From JADJDM01 sp044352985 (GTDB lineage: Bacteria > Bacteroidota > Bacteroidia > B-17B0 > Aurantibacillaceae): a stretch of 64,000 bases of DNA. Within the stretch, counting starts at the first letter, position 1. Each line of letters opens with the position of its first letter. The notes beneath the pieces were generated by a model. It searched no databases. It was not told the DNA's origin and saw nothing but the letters and a program-made list of their open reading frames with translations. Shown here one piece after another: positions 44,276 through 54,600 of this stretch. The stretch spans positions 62,001 through 126,000 of the forward strand of contig JBILCU010000001.1 in NCBI GenBank assembly GCA_044352985.1, written 5' to 3'. The position numbers and the translations under genes were made by a program.

Positions 44276-45042
44276 ATTCAAATAAAGTTGTAATAATAAC
44301 AGGTGGTCTTGGACTGCTTGGAAGATCATTTATTAAATCGCTCCTTAAAGAAAATCATATTGCTGTTGCCGCTGATTTAGCAATTAATTGTCCGGAAGAT
44401 TTTTTAACTGAATTGAAATATGAAAATCTACTGGATAACTTTAATTACATTCATTTACAAATTACTAATAAGCAATCCATTCAAGAAGGCATAAGTAACA
44501 TCTCTTCACAATACGGGAGGATTGACGCTCTTGTAAATAATGCACATCCGCGTAACGCTAATTATTTAAGAAAATTAGAAGATTCCGATTATCAAGATTT
44601 TTGTGATAATTTATCTGCTCACGTTGGAGGATTTTTTCTTTGTATGCAACAATTCTCTTTATTCTTTAAAAAACAAGGATATGGCAATGTAGTGTCTATG
44701 TGTTCTATTTACGGAATCATGGCGCCAAGATTTGAAGTGTATGAAGGTGCTGATTTTACAATGCCGGTTGAATATGCTGCTATAAAATCCGGGGTATTAC
44801 ATCTAACTAAATATTTCAGTAAGTATTACAAAGGCTGTAGCATTCGTTTTAATTGCATAAGCCCAGGTGGGGTTGAAAATAATCAACATCCAGAATTTAT
44901 TAAGCGCTACAATTCGTTTGGCATGAATAAGGGAATGCTCAAAAAAGAGGATTTACATGGAGCTTTACTTTTTTTAATCTCTGACGCTTCAGTTTTTGTA
45001 AATGGTCAAAACCTTATTGTTGATGATGGCTGGAGCCTTTAA
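44263..45042 (+). CDS. SDR family oxidoreductase
   Basis: The 259-aa classical SDR has the cofactor motif TGGLGLLGRSF (13-23), DALVNNAHPRNANY (NNA variant with His instead of Gly), active-site Ser in VVSMCSIYGIM and YxxxK in VEYAAIKSG. The C-terminal FVNGQNLIVDDGWSL is normal for the family. The SIYGIMAPRFEVYEG segment resembles PtmA-like SDRs of flagellin and polysaccharide modification. It starts 13 bp inside pyrE, so translation is coupled, but no functional link to pyrimidines is obvious. It overlaps the convergent HIT gene by 4 bp. Confidence 0.88.
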   Translation: MGNLNSNKVVIITGGLGLLGRSFIKSLLKENHIAVAADLAINCPEDFLTELKYENLLDNFNYIHLQITNKQSIQEGISNISSQYGRIDALVNNAHPRNANYLRKLEDSDYQDFCDNLSAHVGGFFLCMQQFSLFFKKQGYGNVVSMCSIYGIMAPRFEVYEGADFTMPVEYAAIKSGVLHLTKYFSKYYKGCSIRFNCISPGGVENNQHPEFIKRYNSFGMNKGMLKKEDLHGALLFLISDASVFVNGQNLIVDDGWSL

Positions 45043-45437
45043 ATAAGGAAATTATCCAAAATTAATTGCGCAGTATTTGCCATTTCTTCTGAACTCAATT
45101 TCACTCTTTTATTCGAAAAATTAACTTCATCCTCATAATCAATTGGGATAAGATGAATATGCGCGTGAGGAACTTCAAAACCTAAAACAATAACCGCTAC
45201 ACGCTTGCATACAATTGATTTTTTAATAGCAATTGCAACATTTCTTACAAAATCTTGTAAGTTAAGATAATCTGATCTTTCAAGATCAAACAAATAATCA
45301 ACTTCTTTTTTAGGAATAACGAGTGTATGACCTTTTTTTAAAGGATTAATATCTAAAAAAGCAAAGCAAAAATCGTTTTCAGCAACTTTAAACGATGGAA
45401 TTTCTTTATTAATAATTTTAGAAAAAATGCTCGCCAT
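45039..45437 (-). CDS. HIT family protein
   Basis: The 132-aa protein is of HINT/HIT type with N-terminal ASIFSKIINKEIPS and the catalytic histidine triad HAHIHLIPI (about 90-98). Such proteins hydrolyse nucleoside phosphoramidates or adenylates. It follows greA by 6 bp on the same strand, a gene pair that recurs in Bacteroidota. Confidence 0.94.
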   Translation of the reverse strand: MASIFSKIINKEIPSFKVAENDFCFAFLDINPLKKGHTLVIPKKEVDYLFDLERSDYLNLQDFVRNVAIAIKKSIVCKRVAVIVLGFEVPHAHIHLIPIDYEDEVNFSNKRVKLSSEEMANTAQLILDNFLI

Positions 45438-45443
45438 AGAAAA

Positions 45444-45917
45444 TTACATAGTAATTTCGATAATTTCGAAAGGAATTATACCTGCAGGTACTGAAATATC
45501 TACTTTATCACCTACTTTTTTCCCTAATAATCCTTTTCCAATTGGTGAATCAATAGATATTTTCATTTCCTTTAAATTAGCTTCATTTTCAGCAACTAAT
45601 GTATATTTCATGGTTGCTCCATTTTTCAAGTTCTTAATTTTAACACTAGTTAAAATAGAAACTTTACTTAAATCTATTTGACTTTCATCAACTAATCTTG
45701 CATTTGCTAAAACATCCTTTAGTTTACTAATTTTTAATTCTAGTAAGCCTTGGGCTTCGCGTGCAGCATCATATTCTGCATTTTCTGATAAATCTCCTTT
45801 TTCTCTAGCTTCAGCTACAGCTTTTGTAGCATTTGGGCGTTCAACTCTTTCAAGATTTAAAAGTTCGGCTTTTAGTTTTTCTAAGCCTTCGTATGTATAA
45901 TATGAAATTTGTGACAT
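45444..45917 (-). CDS. greA: Transcription elongation factor GreA
   Basis: The 157-aa protein has the N-terminal coiled coil with acidic tip (EAREKGDLSENAEYDAARE, about 36-54) that reaches the RNA polymerase active site, and the C-terminal FKBP-like domain (SPIGKGLLGKKVGDKVDI). It stimulates cleavage of backtracked transcripts. The Asp-Leu-Ser-Glu-Asn tip is intact. It is the first gene of a greA-HIT operon. Confidence 0.96.
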   Translation of the reverse strand: MSQISYYTYEGLEKLKAELLNLERVERPNATKAVAEAREKGDLSENAEYDAAREAQGLLELKISKLKDVLANARLVDESQIDLSKVSILTSVKIKNLKNGATMKYTLVAENEANLKEMKISIDSPIGKGLLGKKVGDKVDISVPAGIIPFEIIEITM

Positions 45918-45938
45918 ATCTTAAGTGTAATAAAGTAA

Positions 45939-45962
45939 GAAATCCGCCATAAAGCGGATTTC
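45939..45962 (-). terminator. Probable terminator of the TonB receptor / 1489-aa / PorV operon
   Basis: A perfect 9-bp stem (GAAATCCGC with GCGGATTTC) closes a 6-nt loop and is followed on the minus strand by TTACTTTATT. It sits 24 bp after the PorV stop and before greA. Confidence 0.75.
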
Positions 45963-45985
45963 AATACAAATATAAAATTTAATTT

Positions 45986-47140
45986 TTATAAATTAATTCT
46001 TGCACCAATTGAATGAACTCCTGCAAAAGGATTAGTAAAACGGTATGAATAATCTAAAGCAAAAGTTTTATTTTTTTCAGTTCCAAATGGTAATTGAAGC
46101 GTAAGCCCAGCAGAAGGTCCTGTAAATGCAGTTTTTCTTAACTCATCATTTGCTTGGTCTTTTTCGTATGTATAACCAGCTCTAACCATTAGGTATTTTT
46201 TAAATCCATACTCAACACCTAAAGCATATTGATCATTTGTAAATGAATTGGAAATAAAATTCGCAGCAACGCTAATTCTATGTTCAACATCTGCAACTGA
46301 ATTAATAGTTTTTCCACCTGATCCTTCTCCATCTTTAGGGGCTGCATCTTTACCTGTTAAGCCTAAAAGAAAATCATAAGATAAACCCATATTTAAACAA
46401 GATGGTAACTCAAAATTTGCGGATCGTTGTTCAAATGTAGCTGTATAACCCGAAACAGAATTATTATACTGTGTACCACTAGAAATATTTGCTTCAAATG
46501 ACATACCATCACCTCTATAAGTCATTTTTGGACCAACATTTTTTAATGCAATACCAATATGAAATTGATCATATTTACCGGTATGGTATTGAATTCCTGC
46601 ATCTAAACAAACACCTCTTGCAGAAACATTTGAAATTTGCTCAGAAACAATTTTAAAAGTAGCGCCACCGTAAATATTATCTGAAAATGCTTTTGCATAT
46701 GATAAACCAATATTCAAAAACAAAGGCGAATAATAACCAATATTTCCTTCAGGTTGATCAACAGTAGTAATATTAATATCACCACCATCTAAAGACATAA
46801 TACCAAGCCCTAAAACACCAGTTTCACCAACATGTTGCGTAAACCCAAATGAATTAATATTAATTTGCGAACCACTTAGCCAATTTGTTCTTGAAAAAAC
46901 AACCTCTGTTTTTTTTGTGAAAGCCATACCCGCTACGTTTAAAAACATAGATTCTAGACCATGTGCATTTGCCTGATTAGCTCCTCCCCATCCTGTTGAA
47001 CGAGCCCAAGGGTTAATCAATAATTGACTTGCTCCTGCTGAACCTGCACGATCAGGGTTACCTGCAATTGCACTTGTTATAACTCCAACGCTTAGAGCTG
47101 AACTTAAAGCTATATTAACTATTTTCTTCATCGTAATCAT
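45986..47140 (-). CDS. PorV/PorQ family outer-membrane beta-barrel protein
   Basis: The 384-aa protein has a signal peptide (about 1-26; a second ATG nine bases in, giving MKKIVNIAL, is an equally good start). A barrel of alternating strands ends in aromatic or hydrophobic residues (HSIGARINL at the C-terminus). The opening AGASQLLINPWARSTGWGGANQA with LNVAGMAF is typical of the PorV/PorQ family (LptO-like). PorV shuttles T9SS cargo from the SprA/Sov translocon to the attachment complex. It is the last gene of a trio, 12 bp after the 1489-aa protein gene. Being an additional PorV-like gene tied to specific neighbours, it may be a dedicated shuttle for that cargo. Confidence 0.86.
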   Translation of the reverse strand: MITMKKIVNIALSSALSVGVITSAIAGNPDRAGSAGASQLLINPWARSTGWGGANQANAHGLESMFLNVAGMAFTKKTEVVFSRTNWLSGSQININSFGFTQHVGETGVLGLGIMSLDGGDINITTVDQPEGNIGYYSPLFLNIGLSYAKAFSDNIYGGATFKIVSEQISNVSARGVCLDAGIQYHTGKYDQFHIGIALKNVGPKMTYRGDGMSFEANISSGTQYNNSVSGYTATFEQRSANFELPSCLNMGLSYDFLLGLTGKDAAPKDGEGSGGKTINSVADVEHRISVAANFISNSFTNDQYALGVEYGFKKYLMVRAGYTYEKDQANDELRKTAFTGPSAGLTLQLPFGTEKNKTFALDYSYRFTNPFAGVHSIGARINL

Positions 47141-47152
47141 GCTTTAAAATTA

Positions 47153-50100
47153 TTAATATGATTGTAAATCTATTGGGCGCATTACACAGAACCATTTCAA
47201 AATCTTCTCACCCAATTCGCCTGCGTCTACGTGTATTACATATAAACCACTAGAGACAATTATGTTTTTATCATTTTTTAGATCCCACAAAACATCTGTT
47301 GTTGCATCCGTATCTTTCTTAATTGTTTTAATTAAAACACCATTTACAGAGTAAATTTTAATCGTACATTTTACAGGTAAGTTTACAATTTTAATGTAAT
47401 TATCAATTCTTGTTTTTTCATACTTAGAATGACCGTAGTATGGATTAGGCACAACATTGATTTGATCTAAAGCACTTTTTGCAACATCAGCAACACCTGT
47501 TTTTGCCCCTAAACCTTCAGTACTGAATGTGTACATAGGGAAATTATTATTTACGGGATTACTTACCACGATATCAGTTAAGTGAGTTTGACTGGTAGAA
47601 TTTAAAAATGTAGTTCCAAAAGTTACAGCGGTGGGTGTAGAGCCAGTTACCGTTGCTGTACTGTAACTAGAACTCCAATTTGCAGCTAAACCATATCTTA
47701 AAGGTTTGTTTACTCTGATTCTAACTTTTGCATCACAAGGTATACTTGGTTGAGCATTTTTTCTAAACGAACTAGCAAATTCAGGATTTGTTAAAGGTAT
47801 ATTAACCCACATTACATCTTTAAGCGTTTCAACAATTCCTGTTTGCCCGTAACCTTTACCTGTTCTACCATCAGCAGTAAAATCAGTTACATTAGCAGAA
47901 CTTAACATTTTATATGTAGCTGCTCCTGCATCATATCTAGGGACATCTATAGGATTATTATTTGCATCTTTTCCATCCGAATTGTGAGCAAATACATAAA
48001 TATAATGCATACCACCAAAATAATAAGTAGTTCCTGAGGCATCTCTTTTTAAAGAGCTTGATGTAGGATTCCAGAACATATCTTTTCCGTTATTTAATGA
48101 ATCAGATGAGTTTTCACCAAAAGCCATATTTAAACGCTCACCAGTTTCTACATTAATTGCATAACCAGGGAACCAACCCATTCCAGATTCTGCAATATAG
48201 TTAGCATCATTAGGATTTGTACTAGCGCCACTTCCTATTGCTGCATAATTACCGTTTTTATCAACAGATTGAGCTTTTCTTGGTAAGAATTTTTTACCAC
48301 TATTTTGGTTTTTAGTTGCATCGATACCCATCTCTAAAACTACACAACGTGTCCAAAGGTTTTTATCAGAGGTATAAACAATATCAACACTAGATAAGTT
48401 TCTGCTATCTAATTCACTATTCACTAACCTATCCCAATGTCTTCTTTGCAAATAAGAGCTCGTATAGCCAAGACCTGGTGCCATTTTTAATATGTTACTT
48501 GTAAGAGATGGCGGTGTTGCAGCAACCATACGCATTGGTGCCCAAGTACCCCCAACTACTCCTTCCCAAACTTGGTTTGGATCTGCAAAACCAGCCTTAC
48601 CAGCAGTATCAGTAACATTTGCATCAAAATAAAGGTTTGACACTACAAACGGATTAGAACCCGATCTAATCCAGTTAGTTTCATCATCATTATCAGTATC
48701 TACTAAACCAGATAACCATTTATTATTATTTGAAAAAGTTAGATCAGAGTACAATAATTCACTCTTATCAGTGGATCCAACAGAGTATTTTAAAACTCCA
48801 CTCGGATTTACATAAGGAATTTTTTGATTTTGCATTGGATCTTTAACTGTGCTAACAGCTAACGAAATACCAATTGGCTCATTGTTGTCACCAATTAAAA
48901 TTTGTTCTTGTCCAACCGATAATATTTCATCTGAATTCCAAACTTTTGATATAACTTGACCACTTGAACTTATATATGTGCCTTCAACTTGATATCTTGC
49001 ATTTCCTCTGACTCTACCATAATCTAAACTATCAGTATTTCCTATAACTAGAGAGTCTCTATTATCAGATGTTTTTATTACATCTTTAACTTTTACGGTA
49101 AAATTACCAGAAAGTACTTTTAAAGGATCAATAACTTTAACTTGAATTGGCCCATTTAAATTTTCATATTCTAATTGAACAGCTCTGTGATCAGGACTTG
49201 AAAGAATAGTATTAATAGTTGATTGAGTTAAGTTTAAGATATTACCACCATTACCTTGACCCTCAATTCTTTTTACTTTAGGACCAAAACCATAGTATGA
49301 ATTGGCAACTGTTCCGCCAGCTTCAGGAGCATAGTTATGAGGGATTGCCGAGTAAATTGTTATATTCTTTCTTCCTTGTAAGAAAGGTTTCTTTTGGCCT
49401 GCATAATCACCTACTAGCGTATCATGTGTATCATTTCCATTTATATCTGTTCCTGGAGCTACATCTTGTTTATAAGGTAAATATTCATTATGAGCATATG
49501 CAATCGCCATGTAATAATAAGATTTGTGATTTACCAATGTTTTATTCCCTTCAGCAAATTTATCTTCTGTAACTGTAAATGAATTTTTGATCCCTTTATC
49601 ATTTGCTTCAGGAGTCATTAATTTTGGAACAGAACCTAAAACAGGATCGGTAGTATAGTTGATAAGTGTTGAAATACCATTTCTCTTGTCACATTGAAAA
49701 ATCAAACGAGCTTTATTTTCATCGTACAATTCTGAAGAAGAAACTGTTTCATCCTTTAACTGGAATACCATATATCCTTCGAAACGATATACTCTGTCAG
49801 TTTTAGGTCCAAAAATTGGAGTAATGGTAGGGTCAATATCTGCATATCTGTTCTGTTCATAGTTATTTGATGTTTCTTTATTTGAAATAAAGAAAATTAA
49901 CTGATTTTCCATTTCCTGAATGGTTAAATCAGGCGCATCTGGACCATCCAATACTTTAAAGCAGTTGTCAAATAAAGATTGTGCTTTATCATCCGCAATT
50001 AATAATAAAGGAATAGCTGCAAAATTGTTATCTGAATTTGTTCTTACGAAAGGCATACCAAAAGTGATGTTATTTACCGCTCCAGGTTGTAAAGTAAATT

Positions 50101-51622
50101 TACCTGCAGATTGTAAGAAACGTCTATCAGCAGGTACGTTACCAGCTGTAACTTCTGTCCAAGGTGAACGTGGTTTTGGACTTTGAACAGTTCCACCAAC
50201 ACCAAATCCAAAAGGATCTGAACTTCCTGGATACATGTAAGAGCAAGCTTCCCCACTTTGAGATGTTCCAGTGATTCCATCATAAACAATAGGTTTTCCA
50301 TCTCTCCATTTACCAGACATGTATCTGTAAAACTCGATACCTTGACCAGAGCTTGATGGATTACCTGTAGTTGCATTTGAGTTATTATTGTAAGGAACAA
50401 ACTTTGCCATTGCAATTGGCTCTGGCAATAGGTCATCGTCTATCTGTTGAGTTAAATCAGGTTGTCCTGTTTGAGGGTCAATTTTATAGGTACAATCAAT
50501 ACATCCATCACGGTCATTATCTAATCCGTCATTTAAATCAGCGGATGGCCCTTGAAAGAAATCACAACCCAATGCAGGAAGTTTACTATGATATCCAATA
50601 ACACCATTTCCATCATCATCATAATTGTCACCATTATAAATATAACCTAAACCTCTCATTACATCACATCCAACATAATCATCCTGATAGTTTCCTAAAT
50701 CAGCATCTACCCAAACTGCGAAATAGGTACTATCCAAGATATTGGAAGAACGGTTTACAATTTCAAAATTGTAAAAGGTCATATCATTCAACACATCAGC
50801 TGTTGCAAAAGCAAAAGCCTGAGCACGAATTTCAACCCCAATTGGACTAATACTACCAGATTCTAAGTGAGAATTCCCCTTATCATTAAATACCCAGAAT
50901 AATGTTTCATCACCGAACAATAATTTTTTACAATTTCCTTGAGTAATCTGAGAACTAGTTACATTGTATGCAGGATAATCACCATCTTCAAAATTGTATA
51001 ACCCATCGCCATTAGCATCAACGAAAGGAGCTAGGTATTTGTATGGATCCTGAGCAGATGGTGCATTACCAGGATATTCTTTTATCCATGTTGGAACTGC
51101 ATATGCTGCATTTTGTGACACAATGAAATTTGCATAAAAATTATCTACATCGTTTCTATTGAATCTCCAATGTTTATCATATGCGTTACAAGTAGCTGGG
51201 TCAATATCAACTGAAGTAGGATCAAGAGGTCCAGGCCAAAAATCGATACCATTTTGACGATAAGTCATTGCTGAAATTCTTAATTGACTGTTTACATAAC
51301 CGCCAAACCACAATGAACCAGCAAATGATGCATAAGATCCAGATCCTTTTGGAATTTCATATTTAGGATTACTATTCAAATCCCACCACATATCTCCGCA
51401 TGTTAATATACGTGTACGAACGTTATTTAACTTCAACTCTGTTTGCGTTTTACCTTGTGTACATCCAGCAAGCACTTTTTGTGCATTGGTTAGTCGCTCA
51501 CCATCTCCTGATGAAGAAGGTGTATTTACATTTTCTCTTGCAGACAATAAGTTTGCAATAAAAAGAAACGATAAAACTGTAGCTAATTTCATTTTCATAG
51601 TATTATAAAATTGCATTTTCAA
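47153..51622 (-). CDS. Very large exported protein with FlgD/T9SS-like C-terminal domain
   Basis: The 1489-aa protein starts with a signal peptide (hydrophobic core KLATVLSFLFIANLLSA; several Met codons precede it). The N-terminal part has LTCGDMWWDLNSNP and SLWFGGYVNSQLRISAM; calcium-loop-like stretches DANGDGLYNFEDGD and DLNDGLDNDRDGCID lie around residues 200-370. The last 100 residues (NVVPNPYYGHSKY, VKCTIKIYSVNGVLIKTI, SSGLYVIHV) form a FlgD/T9SS-type beta-sandwich, but they end in an extra tail, KWFCVMRPIDLQSY. I know of similar giant proteins encoded next to TonB-receptor and PorV genes in Bacteroidota and relatives, without an assigned function. It is probably on the cell surface. Confidence 0.8.
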   Translation of the reverse strand: MKMQFYNTMKMKLATVLSFLFIANLLSARENVNTPSSSGDGERLTNAQKVLAGCTQGKTQTELKLNNVRTRILTCGDMWWDLNSNPKYEIPKGSGSYASFAGSLWFGGYVNSQLRISAMTYRQNGIDFWPGPLDPTSVDIDPATCNAYDKHWRFNRNDVDNFYANFIVSQNAAYAVPTWIKEYPGNAPSAQDPYKYLAPFVDANGDGLYNFEDGDYPAYNVTSSQITQGNCKKLLFGDETLFWVFNDKGNSHLESGSISPIGVEIRAQAFAFATADVLNDMTFYNFEIVNRSSNILDSTYFAVWVDADLGNYQDDYVGCDVMRGLGYIYNGDNYDDDGNGVIGYHSKLPALGCDFFQGPSADLNDGLDNDRDGCIDCTYKIDPQTGQPDLTQQIDDDLLPEPIAMAKFVPYNNNSNATTGNPSSSGQGIEFYRYMSGKWRDGKPIVYDGITGTSQSGEACSYMYPGSSDPFGFGVGGTVQSPKPRSPWTEVTAGNVPADRRFLQSAGKFTLQPGAVNNITFGMPFVRTNSDNNFAAIPLLLIADDKAQSLFDNCFKVLDGPDAPDLTIQEMENQLIFFISNKETSNNYEQNRYADIDPTITPIFGPKTDRVYRFEGYMVFQLKDETVSSSELYDENKARLIFQCDKRNGISTLINYTTDPVLGSVPKLMTPEANDKGIKNSFTVTEDKFAEGNKTLVNHKSYYYMAIAYAHNEYLPYKQDVAPGTDINGNDTHDTLVGDYAGQKKPFLQGRKNITIYSAIPHNYAPEAGGTVANSYYGFGPKVKRIEGQGNGGNILNLTQSTINTILSSPDHRAVQLEYENLNGPIQVKVIDPLKVLSGNFTVKVKDVIKTSDNRDSLVIGNTDSLDYGRVRGNARYQVEGTYISSSGQVISKVWNSDEILSVGQEQILIGDNNEPIGISLAVSTVKDPMQNQKIPYVNPSGVLKYSVGSTDKSELLYSDLTFSNNNKWLSGLVDTDNDDETNWIRSGSNPFVVSNLYFDANVTDTAGKAGFADPNQVWEGVVGGTWAPMRMVAATPPSLTSNILKMAPGLGYTSSYLQRRHWDRLVNSELDSRNLSSVDIVYTSDKNLWTRCVVLEMGIDATKNQNSGKKFLPRKAQSVDKNGNYAAIGSGASTNPNDANYIAESGMGWFPGYAINVETGERLNMAFGENSSDSLNNGKDMFWNPTSSSLKRDASGTTYYFGGMHYIYVFAHNSDGKDANNNPIDVPRYDAGAATYKMLSSANVTDFTADGRTGKGYGQTGIVETLKDVMWVNIPLTNPEFASSFRKNAQPSIPCDAKVRIRVNKPLRYGLAANWSSSYSTATVTGSTPTAVTFGTTFLNSTSQTHLTDIVVSNPVNNNFPMYTFSTEGLGAKTGVADVAKSALDQINVVPNPYYGHSKYEKTRIDNYIKIVNLPVKCTIKIYSVNGVLIKTIKKDTDATTDVLWDLKNDKNIIVSSGLYVIHVDAGELGEKILKWFCVMRPIDLQSY

Positions 51623-51637
51623 CTCCTTAATTAATGT

Positions 51638-54600
51638 TTAAAAATCAAATAAAACACCTATTCTTATTACTCTTGGACGATTAAAATAATCCCCATTCAA
51701 CAATCTTGCATTGTATTGATCAACAAATCCATTATAAAAGCCTGTACCAAATGGTAAAATATTAGAGTTAACATATGCTTGACCAGTTTGTGCAGAATTT
51801 AAGAAACCATCATCACTTGGTGAACCTGTATAAGGATGAACAGCAATTATATTTTTGTTATTGAATACATTTAAAACCTGTAAATAAACATTTAAGTTAG
51901 CAGTTTTGCGTTCTTCTTCAGGTTTATTTTTTCCAAACTCCAATTCAAAGTTTTTATCAACTCTTAAATCTGCTCTAAACTGCCAAGGTAAATATGAACC
52001 GTTTAAACTTCCTAAGATAGTAGGATTTTGAGATACACCAGCCAATACACTTGAAAATGCTTGATTTTGTCTAGTGTAAGGAGTTCCAGAACCTAAACGA
52101 AAAATCATATTCGCTCCTGCGTTTTTAAGAATTTGAATAACTTTCTCTTCGTCGCCTTTTTTCTTTGTATATTTTGGCCCTGTATAATCTTTACCTTTTC
52201 CAAAACGGTAATCTAAGGTAGTTGTAAAGGTATGACGTTGGTCAAAATCTAAAGGAAGTGTTACTCTTAAATTTGGCTGATTAGTGTTAGCTAAATTATA
52301 ACCACCATCTGCATTAGAACCAGAACCTTCAGCAAATTGTAAGGTATAATTTGCATTCATTGAGAAACCACCTGTACGACGCATGTCGTATTCAACTGAG
52401 AACCCTTTAACAGTTCCAAAATCTAAGTTTCCGTAAGTTAAATAAGCTGTTGGGTATGCGCCATTTAAACGTTGAGTTTGAATTTGATTTCTTAACTCAC
52501 GATAAAAAGCAGATAATTTTAAAGCTGCACTTTTTCTTTCATTTAAAATTTGTGTAAAGCCTAATTCATAATCAATTGTTTTTTCAGCCTTTAAATCAGG
52601 GTTATTAAAGGTTGACCCTTGAGTAATAGATTGTTGATAATAATAGTAAGCAGTTGGATCTAATCTGTTATAAGCATCTGAAGGTCTTTGTGTTAACACA
52701 TCATAATGAGCAAAGAAATTAGCTACATCTGAAATTGGGAAAGAGAAAGCCAGACGAGGCATTACATTAATCTGTGGTTTATAATCTTTAAATGCATTGT
52801 TTGAATACGTATATTTTCCTGCATAGAACGCATCATCTTTTTTAAGTGCTGGATTTGCAACACCATTTGATTTGTCTAATATTACTTTAGGATCTTGCAC
52901 TAAATTACCATTTACATCGTACCAATTGCTACCATCTCTGTAACCAGCAACTTCAGTATTACCATCTGCCAGGTAAACAACAGCCTCATCAGGTACACCT
53001 TGAGCTTTATCTAGACCAGATACATTGTAATAATTTTGCCCAGCCATTTCTTTACGAGTATATGCAGGTTTAAATAAATACTTATCAGCTAAAACTTTTT
53101 GGTTTGCATCATAACGGTCAATACGAATACCAACGTTAAACTTCATGTCTTTGAAATCAAATTTATCTTGAATGTAACCAGATAAATAAATTGGTTTAAA
53201 TGCTCCAATAGAGCGATCAAAAATGGTATCACCAAATTTGCTTATTCTTGATTTTGTCATAAAATCATCAAAAACAACATTATTTTTGATTTTATTACCA
53301 TAGTAATCGTAACCAAAATTAGAAATGTAAACATTACCATCAGCTAATAATTCATCCGGACTGAACATCTCTAACTTTAAAAGATCAGGATCTAAACCAT
53401 CAATATTAACGTATTGAGATGAGTTCGCAGATAAGCCTAATGCTTCGTATAAATTCTTATTAAAATTAGTTAATTGATTAAACTGAGCGCCATAATTAAT
53501 GTTTATTTCACCGGTTGAAGTGGTGTCAATTGTTGGATTAAGTGTACTTAAATCAGCTAAATGTCTGTTGGATAATTGACGGCTAAGATTCCATAAACCA
53601 AACGCATCACTAACAATAAACTGGCTATAATTTCTTTGATCATATTCAAAACCAATCATTACTGCATGATTTTTAATATCTGCGGAGAAACTTGTTGTAA
53701 TCCTGAAAATTGATTGATCTTGTTTTACATATCCTGGATATTGAACCCCGGCAGCGGTCCATAAGTTGTGAATTGAACTTGGTCTTCCACCATTAATTAA
53801 ACCACCAAAACCTTGAACAACATTGGTGTTAAAAATTGGAAAAAGATCAAATTCATTGTAAAACTGAGTTGTATAATTAACTGCAGCTGTATTCCCATCA
53901 AAAGGTGTAAAAGTGAGCAAGGTATCAAAACCTGCAACATTCCAATTAACTCCATTTGCAGTATTATAATTAATAGTTGTATCAACAATTCCATCTCCAT
54001 TGTAATCATAATCTACTGCTTTAGTAGTGTCACTTAAAACAGGATTATCATAGCGGAAATTATTAAACTTACCTACATAACCATATCTGAAGTATTTATC
54101 CTTATGAGTATCATCTTCTGTTACACGATTGTATTTTTGATACCCTACTTGGAATGATAAGTAAGCATTTTTTACAGTAGATTGAGATTTTTCATCTTCT
54201 TTAGCATTTTGTTTACCAAATTTTTGTTGCAAACGTAAGAATGTTCTCCAAGTGCTTTGGGTAGTTAAAGGATTATTTTCCGAATTAAATAAGGCATAAC
54301 TTCTGCTGTAGGAGTTAAATCTTCTGTAGTCCCAAGTTCCACCTAAAGTGATATTTAGGTTGTCGTTTACTTTAAAATCTAATTTAGGATTAAGTCGAAT
54401 AACATTGTTTGCTACATTTTGTCTTGCCTTAATAATTTCCATGTCATCATTTGTAACAAATGCTGCCGCTGGAAGGAACAATCCGTTTTCTTGTTTAATT
54501 AATGGTTTTTCTCTGATTTCGTTGTATTTATCATCTTTAACTCTATAATTACCAACAGCTGATGGATCAGGGTCTTTTTCACGATAAATTTCACCTGCTA

